A stretch of 64,000 nucleotides of DNA. Origin: Bog-532 sp963742865 (GTDB lineage Bacteria > Actinomycetota > Actinomycetes > Streptosporangiales > Streptosporangiaceae). The translations under genes and the position numbers were made by a program. The stretch covers positions 124,001 through 188,000 of the forward strand of contig CAVUNW010000016.1 in the NCBI GenBank assembly GCA_963742865.1, given 5' to 3'. Positions 55,027-62,159 of the stretch are shown here, piece after piece. Each line of letters begins with the position of its first letter. Position 1 is the first letter of the stretch. The notes below the pieces were generated by a model. The model was not told the origin of the DNA. It saw only the letters and a program-made list of their open reading frames with translations, and searched no databases.

Positions 55027-55050
55027 ATGCGCACCACCAGCTGGGGCTGA
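55027..55050 (+). CDS. micro-ORF 2, peptide MRTTSWG
   Basis: Seven codons and TGA, with AAAGGAG ending 8 bases before the ATG. Serine codon AGC. Confidence 0.65.
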   Translation: MRTTSWG

Positions 55051-55098
55051 CCCCCGCACCCGCCCACCCACCGCCATCTACCGAAAGGAGCCGCCGCC

Positions 55099-55122
55099 AT
55101 GCGCACCACCAGCTGGGGCTGA
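55099..55122 (+). CDS. micro-ORF 3, peptide MRTTSWG
   Basis: Seven codons and TGA, with AAAGGAG ending 8 bases before the ATG. Serine codon AGC. Confidence 0.65.
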   Translation: MRTTSWG

Positions 55123-55173
55123 CCCGCCAGACCGCACCCTCGCCCACCCACGCCACCGGAAGGAGCCGCCGCC

Positions 55174-55198
55174 ATGCGCACCACCAGCCTGGGGCTGA
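55174..55198 (+). CDS. micro-ORF 4, MRTTSWG frame with one extra C
   Basis: The ribosome site and MRTTS codons are as in the other units, but AGCCTGG replaces AGCTGG. As written, the frame runs on as MRTTSLGLTPAPAHRP and ends at the stop of unit 5. Removing one C restores the standard peptide. Confidence 0.45.
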
Positions 55199-55244
55199 CC
55201 CCCGCACCCGCCCACCGACCCCGCTACCGAAAGGAGCCGCCGTC

Positions 55245-55269
55245 ATGCGCACCACCAGCCTGGGGCTGA
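55245..55269 (+). CDS. micro-ORF 5, MRTTSWG frame with one extra C
   Basis: It has the same extra C as unit 4. As written, the frame continues through the linker into unit 6 sequence. The ribosome site AAAGGAG is intact. Confidence 0.45.
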
Positions 55270-55317
55270 ACCCCCGCACCCGCCCACCGACCCCATCTAC
55301 CGAAAGGAGCCGCCGCC

Positions 55318-55341
55318 ATGCGCACCACCAGCTGGGGCTGA
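55318..55341 (+). CDS. micro-ORF 6, peptide MRTTSWG
   Basis: Seven codons and TGA, with AAAGGAG ending 8 bases before the ATG. Serine codon AGC. Confidence 0.65.
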   Translation: MRTTSWG

Positions 55342-55388
55342 CCCGCCAGACCGCACCCTCGCCCATCCCGAACGGAAGGAGCCCCGCC

Positions 55389-55412
55389 ATGCGCACCACC
55401 TCCTGGGGCTGA
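55389..55412 (+). CDS. micro-ORF 7, peptide MRTTSWG
   Basis: Seven codons and TGA, with GGAAGGAG ending 7 bases before the ATG. Serine codon TCC. Confidence 0.65.
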   Translation: MRTTSWG

Positions 55413-55458
55413 ACCCAGCCGCCTATAGCCCACAGCTCATCGCAAAGGAGACAAAGCC

Positions 55459-55482
55459 ATGCGCACCACGTCCTGGGGCTGA
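55459..55482 (+). CDS. micro-ORF 8, peptide MRTTSWG
   Basis: Seven codons and TGA, with AAAGGAG ending 8 bases before the ATG. Threonine 4 is ACG and serine TCC; the linker before it differs from all others. The 150 bases after it (55483-55636) hold no clear gene or terminator. Confidence 0.65.
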   Translation: MRTTSWG

Positions 55483-55636
55483 AGCGCCGCCCGGTATGAC
55501 CGAGGGCCGGCACGGTCGGCCTGGCTACGGCCAGGGCGGCATTACGGTCCCCATGTACGCGCTTGCCTGCGTTTCATATACCTACGCGTTCCACCGGGCG
55601 GAGCCGCACGAACGGCAGTCTCCGTGCCTGGCGGGG

Positions 55637-58600
55637 TCAGCGAGGACGGCCGGGCAGGCAGGCCTGGCCGAGCCACAGGCCAACGACGGCCTGAAGGCAG
55701 GCCAGCAGCAGCGTGACGATGATGCCAATGGCCGCGTGCGGCGGCAATCCGGCCAGCGCCGCGATGACCCGTGCGGTGGCGCCCACCGGCTGACCCCGCA
55801 CGACCTGCCACAGCAGCGGGATCGCCCAGCCCGCGGCGGCCATCACGATCACGGCCGGCAGCGCCCAGCGCAGCCGCCAGCCCGACCGGCGTGCGGCGAC
55901 GCCGGCCAGCACCCCGATGATGAACGGCACGAACCACAGCCCGAACTCCGCCGCGACCGCGATGATCACGGCTCCGGCGACCACGGCAGCCAGCCACCGG
56001 CCGTACCGAACGCGGGCCGGCGGTGGCCCGAACGCCGGGCTGCGGAGCGCGCGGGGCCCACGGCCAGGCCGGCCCGCCGGGCTGCTCCAGCGGACCCCGC
56101 CGCCGTCTAGCCGCCGGGCACCCAGCCGGTAACTGCCCCGCTTGCCGAGTTTTCGCAGGTCAGCCACGGCCGCCCGCCCGTCCGGCCGCAGCGGCACCGT
56201 TACCGCCAGCACCAGCAGCCTGCCGTCCCGGCCGCGGCAGGCCGCAGCGACCAGCGAATGGCTCCGCGCGCTCCCGGGGGACGCCATCGGCAGGTAGCGG
56301 TTGTCCCACCAGTCGGCGATCAGGTTGGCGTACCAGGGGGAGGCCGGGTTCTCGCTCTGACCGCCCGGGTACACGCCTTCCGCGGTTACCGGGTGGCCCG
56401 CGGGCACGGAGAAGTTCACGATCATCCGCCAGCTCGGGCCGATGCTGGACTGCAGGCCTCCTTCGGCCGCGTCCACGGTCCAGGCGTCCCCGCTGGACCC
56501 GCGCGGCCCGTAGCCCAGGCCCGTGGCCCCGCTCACCGACGGGAAGTACCGGGTGTGCAGCCGCGCCCACGTCCAGCCGGCCGGAGTCCCGCCCAGCTTC
56601 GCGGCCAGGTGCCCGACGGCCACCCCGAACGCCGTCCGCATCACCTGCGCGGCGGTGCGGTGCGCTCCCGACGGGAGGGTAAACGCCCCGGCCGGTGCCG
56701 GGCCGGCCGTCCAGGCGGCCAGGTCCTCGGTCAGGCTGGTCGGCCATGAGGACAGCGCCAAGGCCGCGCGGTCCTTCCCGACCGGCACGCGGGCCGAGGT
56801 CCACCACGGCTGGAACGCCACGGAGATGTAGTCGCCCCAGAACGTCCACCACACCGAGGCGGCCGCCGAGCCGGTCGTCATCGTGTCGTTCCAGCCGGCG
56901 AGCAGGTTCATCGCCGTCCGCTCCGGCCCGGTGAGCGGGCCCGGCGCCGCGCGCAGCGCGGCCAGCAGCCTGGGCACGATCGCGGCGGCCAGGCTGTCGG
57001 TCACATTCCCCTGCAGGTCCGCGAAGCTGGCCGGGGTCATGGCCGAATGGCCGCGCAGGTAGGCGTAGATCTCGTGGGCGCGGAAACCGTTGTCGAAGAA
57101 GTCGGCGCTGGTGCCGATGTAATAGGGATAAGAAGGCCCCACCGGACGCTGGTTGGCGGTCGCGATGACGTGCTCCGGCGGATCGTAGACCTGCGGCTCG
57201 GCCGCGTACGGGATGACGCCGGTGACGTCGTCCGCTCCGGCGCCGGGCAGCGGCAGCCATGGGTCACCGTGAGCGACCTGCGGGTAGTACCCGGCCGAGA
57301 TGGCACCGATATGGCCCTGGTCGTCGGCGTACACGAAGTTCTGCGTGGGGGCGTGCCAGCTCGACTAGCGCCGCCCGGAACTGGCCGAAGTTGCTGGCCT
57401 GGTCCACGCCGAGCAGCGCGGTCAGATCGGCCGAGGGGACGTTGCCCATCCAGTCGACGGCCATCGTCTGCCCGGCCTGCGTCATGATCGGCCCGTGCAC
57501 GGTGATGTCCACGATCAGGTGGACCGGCGAGCCGCCGCGGACGTTGATCGTGTACCGCACCTGCTGCGTGCGCCGCCAGGCCCCGCGCCAGTAGTACTGG
57601 CCCGAGCGGGCCTTGCTGGTCTGCTCGGCGTAGAACAGGGCGGCCTGGTTCTGCGTATCCGTCAGCGACCAGGCGATGTGCGCATTGTGCCCGATGAGCA
57701 CGCCGGGGACGCCGGGCACGGTCACTCCGCTGGCGGCCAGGCCGGGCGCGGACAGCGCCGCCTCGTACCAGACCGACGGGAGCGTCTGCGGGAGGTGCGG
57801 GTCACCGGCGAGCATCGCGCCGTGCCCGGCGACCTTCGGGCCGTTGGCCGCCCAGGCGTTGCTGTCGGGCTCGCGGTGCACGAGCCCGGCCGGGAGCCGG
57901 CTGATCTGGGCGAGCAACGTCGCCGCCGCCCCGGCGACGGCGGCAGGCGTGGCTTGAGAGGTGGTCGCGGCGGACGTGGAGGTCGTGGCCGCGCGGACCG
58001 GGCCGGGCGCTGTGCTGGCGGCGTCTGGCGGGATGGGCGTCAAACCAGGATGGGAGTAGGGACCCGGGTCGTAGGAGTTCTGCTGGTTCGCCGGGATGAC
58101 CGGGAACCAGGCCATCGTGCGCGCGCGGCCGAGCGACCTCTCCAGCAGGGCGTAGTCCAGCGGCGTCGTGGTGAAATCGAGCTCCTGGGTCAGGACGCCC
58201 TGGATGACCAGCGAGTCCACCGGGGTCCACGGCTGCGGGTAGACGCGGGCCAGCGAGAACGCGGCGGGCCAGGTCCCGGCCGCGCGCACGTGCGCGATGT
58301 TGTCGTTAACGCCCTGGGCGTAGGCGAGCAGCGCCTGGCCGGCCGGGCTGGACCGCGGCGTCTGCGCCCACTCCCGCTGCGCGGTGCGCAGCAGCCCCAG
58401 CCGTAGCTCGAACTCGTCGGAAGACAGTTCGGAGGGGCCGGCCAGCTGCGCCAGACGGCCCTCGCCGAGGCGGCGCTCCTCGTCCATCTCGGCCAGCCGG
58501 AAGGAAGCGTGCACGTACCCCAGGGCCAGGAACACGTCATGGCGGGAGGACGCCTGGATGGAGGCGAGGCCCTGTCGGGTGTAGGACACCGAGACCGGGT

Positions 58601-58871
58601 GCTGCAGGCCGGGCACGCGCAGCGTCTGGGAGGTGGCCGGCTGGCCGCCCGCGGCGGAGGTCCAGGCGCCGCGGCCGGCGTCCAGCACCGCCCCGAGCGG
58701 CGGGATCGCGCCGAAGCCGGCCGCCAGGACCCACAGCAGCACGGCCGAGACCATGACCGCACCGGCCAGGCTGGCGATCCGGCCCGGCCTGCTCCGTTGC
58801 CGCCGGCCAAGTCGCACGGCACGAAAATATCCCAGCGGAACTACCCCAATGCGGGCACCCTGTCCCGCCAC
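55637..58871 (-). CDS. penicillin-acylase-family Ntn hydrolase with C-terminal membrane domain (one frameshift)
   Basis: About 1,075 residues. An N-terminal anchor (LAGAVMVSAVLLWVLAAGFG) precedes the alpha-chain part (LALGYVHASFRLAEMDEERRLGEGRLAQLAG). The autocatalytic Ser region EPDSNAWAANGPK and AGDPHLPQTLPSVWYEA follow, then GVPGVLIGHNAHIAWSLTDTQNQ. Near 57347 one extra base shifts the frame to APTQNFVYADDQGHIGAISAGYYPQ. The hydrolase ends with SPWYANLIADWWDNRYLPM. About 250 further residues include four to five hydrophobic helices (VVAGAVIIAVAAEFGLWFV, ALPAVIVMAAAGWAIPLLW), unusual for the family. It cleaves N-acyl amide bonds outside the membrane; the substrate is unknown. Start GTG 58871 overlaps the amidase; GTG 58817 is an alternative. 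Confidence 0.85.
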
Positions 58872-60263
58872 GGGCGGGCCTGCTCGACCTGAGCGGACAG
58901 CGAGATCAGGGTGCCCTCCCCGCCGATCCGCCCGGCCAGCATGACCCCGATCGGCAGCCCGTCGGCGTTCCAGTACAGCGGCAGGTTGACCGCGGGCTGG
59001 CCGGTCAGGTTATACGCGGCCGTGAACGGGGTGAAGCGCTTCTGCCGCTCGAAGTTCTCCGCCGGGTCGACCTCGGTGAAGTACCCGACCGGCACCGGCG
59101 GCATGGCCAGGGTGGGGGTGAGGATGGCGTCGTAGGCGTTCATCGCGGCCAGCGCCGGGCGCAGCACGGCCTGCAGGTACGCCTGCGCGAAGATCAGATC
59201 CGCAGCGCTGTGGCCAGCCCGCGCTCGCGCATGTAGCGGGTGAACGGCAGCAGCCGGTCCTCGCGCGCCGGGTCGATGGGGGCCAGCGTCGCGTGCGCGT
59301 ACCAGAGCGTCTCGAAGAACGGCACCACGTCCGGCCCGATCGGCAGCTGGACGTCCTCCACGTCGTGGCCGAGTTCGGTGAGCAGGGCGCTGGCCTCCTC
59401 GTAGGCGGCCGCGCAGTCCGGGTGGACGACGGCGCCCTCGACCACCGGGCTGAGCGTGCGCCCGATCCGGAGGCGGCCCGGGTCCCGGCGGGTATGGCCA
59501 AGGAACGTCTCCCCGTCTGGCAGCGGCGGCAGCGTGTACATGTCGCCCGGGTAGTTGCCGCTCATCACGTCGAGCAGCAGCGCAGCGTCGGCTACGGTCC
59601 GCGCGATCGGACCGTTGACGGCCAGCCCGAACAGGTCCGGCACGATCGGGCCCTCGGACACCCGGCCGCGGGACGGCTTGATGCCGAACAGGCCGCACAC
59701 GCTCGACGGGATGCGGATGGACCCGCCGCCATCGCTGCCCTGGGCGGCCGGGGCGAGGCGTGCGGCCACCGCCGCAGCGGCCCCGCCGCTGGACCCGCCG
59801 GCCGACCGGGTAAGATCCCAGGGCGTCCGGGCCGGCGGCCCGATCTCGGTCTCTGTGTAACACGGAAGGCCGAATTCCGGCGTCGCCGTCTTGCCAGTGA
59901 TGACGGCGCCGGCCGACCTGATCGCGGCCACCACGTAATCGTCACCGGACGCCACATAGTCCTCATACACGGCCGACCCGAACGTCTGCCGGACACCATC
60001 GACCATGTTGAGGTCTTTGATGGGGATCGGAACGCCCAGAAGTGGCGGCGCCGGCGCCGACTCGGAGGACGCGGTTAGGGCCTTTTCCGCCGCGCGGGCC
60101 TGCTCTTGCGCCAGCTCCGCGGTCACCGTGTAGAACGCTCCGACCTGCGCGTTCAGCTCCTCGGTGCGGCGCAGATAATGATTTGTCACCTCGACCGGAG
60201 AAAGCTGCCGGCGGCGATCGCAGCGGCCAGGTCGGTCATCGTAAGCTCGTGAATCTGCGGCAT
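58841..60263 (-). CDS. amidase-signature family protein (two frameshifts)
   Basis: About 473 residues from ATG 60261-60263 (MPQIHELTMTDLAAAIAAG). One missing or extra base near 60200 leads to LSPVEVTNHYLRRTEELNAQV. The amidase triad region is clear: PIPIKDLNMVDGV (Lys), TRSAGGSSGGAAAAVAA (cis-Ser) and QGSDGGGSIRIPSSVCGLFGIKPSRGRV (nucleophile Ser). A second break near 59195 joins RERGLAT to SAADLIFAQAYLQAVLRPAL. The end FTAAYNLTGQPAVNLPLYWNADGLPIGVMLAG is typical. It hydrolyses an amide of unknown identity in the cytoplasm. Its 3' end overlaps the acylase start, suggesting one operon. Confidence 0.87.
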
Positions 60264-60418
60264 GTCACCAAATGGTAGACCGCTTACCGGTAAGCCGGCC
60301 GAAAATGGATTCCTGCCCGCGCAGAGACCTTCATACACTCCCTAGAGCGACACAATTAACTCAACCAGTGACGACTTGCGCTCATCCTTTAGTCAGTTAC
60401 GCTGGGCTTGTGGAACAG

Positions 60419-62098
60419 ATGACGTGGCTGACCAGGAAAAGCCATAGGTCATCGGCCCCGTCGAACGAACAGGGGCGCAACGGCGCGCGCCCGAATCATT
60501 CGCCTGGCGCCGTCGTACCGCACGCAGGCCCGGAAGTGGTCGGCCCTCCTGAGGGAGCCACCGGCGGCACCCCGGCCGGTGACCCGCAGAGCCCACCAGG
60601 CACGCGGGCCTCAGCAGGCACACAGGTCCCACCGGACCCGCGGGAACCGTCCGACGCGGACTCCAGGGACGTGGACTCCCGAGACGAGAGCCCCCGCGAC
60701 GATGCCGGCTCCCGGGACGAGGGCCCGCGGGACGCTGCCAAGCGGAAGAGCGCGCTGCGGGGCGCGGCGGAGAACACCGCCTTCCGGGCGGCGTCCCGGA
60801 ACGTCTGGCCCGGTACGGAAGACCGGCATGCACAGCCCGCCCCGGCTGCCCCCGGCCGGCCCCGGCTGATCCGCGCGTCTCCAGCTTCGGGCCACTGGGC
60901 GCCGCCCTGCCGGACGCGGGCCAGGCCGGCCGCTCGGCCCGGCCCGACGAGCAGATCTGGGAGCCGCGCCGCCTGTACAAGGAGCCCTTGCTGCGGCCTC
61001 GGCGCCGGCCGGAGCCCGGATTCGCCGGGTGGCCCCGGCCCGCAGGGACCGGCTCAGCGGCCCCCCGAACGACCGGGCCCGGAGCAGAGGACGGCGCCCA
61101 GGGACGTCCGTTCGGGAAAATCCGCGGCCCCGGAGCAGGAGGGCCCTGTACAAGAGGGAGCGGTACAAGAGGGAGCAGCGCGCCCGGGACCGGTCCGCCA
61201 GCGCCCGCAGCGGCAGGCCCCGCCGCCACGGCACCACGACATCCCGGTCCGGCGGCTCGCGATCACCGCGGGATCGAGTTCGTCCGGCGCGCAGGGCCCG
61301 TCCGGCCCGGATAGCCCGGAGGGCCCGGAGGGCTCCCGGAGACCGGCGCCCACCGTCGAGCGGATGGCGGAACGGCTGCAACTCGGCGACCTGTTGTCCG
61401 ACTCCCGGATGCGGATCTGGAAGCGGCGACTGCTGATCGCGATCGTGGCCGGACTGGTCTTCACGTTCGTCTTCACCTGGCGGGCGGGCCTGACCGCCGC
61501 GGTGCTCGCGGGCATCGCCGACGCCATCTACCGGTCGCGGACCACCGCGTCGATGCCGCCCGGCGTCAAGCTGACCGGCGCGCAGAAGCGGACCCAGCGC
61601 CAGCTCGCGCGGATGGAGGGGTCCGGCTACCGGGCGCTGCATTCGCGGCCGATCCCGGGCAGCCGCGAGTTCATCGACCACTTCGTCGTCGGGCCGACCG
61701 GCGCGTACGCGATCGACTCGGAGTCGTGGGACAAGCACCTGCCCATCCGGACCCGGAACGCGCGGCAGCTCTACCACGGCCCGTTCACCAAGAAGGACCG
61801 CCTGGAGCACGCGCGCTGGGAGGCGCAGCAGGCCAGCGACCGGCTGACCAGCGAGCTCCGCAAGCCCGTCTACGTCCGCCCGGTGCTGGCCGTGTACGGG
61901 CCCAAGGTGCCGTGGATCGTCGCCACCATCCGCGAGGTCGACGTGTTCAGCGGCGACCGGCTCCGCAAGTACCTGCGGCGGAACGCGACGATGCGGGAGC
62001 GGCCGACGCTCAGCGCGAGTGAGGTCGAGGAGATCTACGCGGCCGCGGCCCGGGTACTTCCGCTCAACAATGCAGCCCAGCGCACTCCGGTAGGCTGA
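60419..62098 (+). CDS. membrane NERD-like nuclease-domain protein with long disordered region
   Basis: About 560 residues from ATG 60419 (GTG 60410 is an alternative). The first two thirds are Pro/Arg/Gly-rich and charged, with repeats of SRDESPRD type; frame changes may occur between about 60880 and 61130, where another frame gives QIWEPRRLYKEPLLRPRRRPEPG. The folded part has LGDLLSDSRMRIWKRRLLIAIVAGLVFTFVFTWRAGLTAAVLAGIADAIYRSR (two close helices) and a NERD-like domain (GYRALHSRPIPGSREFIDHFVVGPTGAYAIDSE, RPVLAVYGPKVPWIV). NERD domains are nuclease-related. The function is unknown. Confidence 0.65.
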   Translation: MTWLTRKSHRSSAPSNEQGRNGARPNHSPGAVVPHAGPEVVGPPEGATGGTPAGDPQSPPGTRASAGTQVPPDPREPSDADSRDVDSRDESPRDDAGSRDEGPRDAAKRKSALRGAAENTAFRAASRNVWPGTEDRHAQPAPAAPGRPRLIRASPASGHWAPPCRTRARPAARPGPTSRSGSRAACTRSPCCGLGAGRSPDSPGGPGPQGPAQRPPERPGPEQRTAPRDVRSGKSAAPEQEGPVQEGAVQEGAARPGPVRQRPQRQAPPPRHHDIPVRRLAITAGSSSSGAQGPSGPDSPEGPEGSRRPAPTVERMAERLQLGDLLSDSRMRIWKRRLLIAIVAGLVFTFVFTWRAGLTAAVLAGIADAIYRSRTTASMPPGVKLTGAQKRTQRQLARMEGSGYRALHSRPIPGSREFIDHFVVGPTGAYAIDSESWDKHLPIRTRNARQLYHGPFTKKDRLEHARWEAQQASDRLTSELRKPVYVRPVLAVYGPKVPWIVATIREVDVFSGDRLRKYLRRNATMRERPTLSASEVEEIYAAAARVLPLNNAAQRTPVG

Positions 62099-62122
62099 GG
62101 AAACCTGCGAGCGGGGTTTCCC
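62097..62122 (+). terminator. intrinsic terminator
   Basis: GGAAACC and GGTTTCC pair around an eight-base loop right after the NERD-like gene stop. The short stem is followed by CCCCTGCG rather than a T-run, so efficiency is uncertain. Confidence 0.5.
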
Positions 62123-62159
62123 CCTGCGTTCCTCGGCTCACCTACGGAGATGACCGGTC

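Larger units (their letters stand above)
54957..55482 (+). repeat. tandem array of eight micro-ORFs (MRTTSWG peptide array)
   Basis: Eight units with starts at 54957, 55027, 55099, 55174, 55245, 55318, 55389 and 55459 (spacing 70-75 bp) each carry AAGGAG, a 6-8 base spacer and ATG CGC ACC. Six end in a Ser codon, TGG GGC TGA, and give a seven-residue peptide. Units 4 and 5 have an extra C before TGG. Serine is encoded by AGC in three intact units and TCC in three, and residue 4 by ACC, ACG or GCG. Linkers fall into two types, one starting after CCCGCCAGACCGCACCC and one after CCCCCGCACCCGCCCACC. Conservation is strongest over the ribosome site and ORF, as expected for translated peptides. Confidence 0.8.

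Noticed and set aside
54957..55482. Array read as CRISPR
   Set aside because: The spacers are not unique but fall into two related families, the repeats contain start and stop codons, and no cas gene is present.
54728..55513. 261-residue minus-strand frame across the micro-ORF array, Trp-rich
   Set aside because: Units differ in length so the minus reading switches frame between copies, while ribosome sites and stops are conserved on the plus strand.
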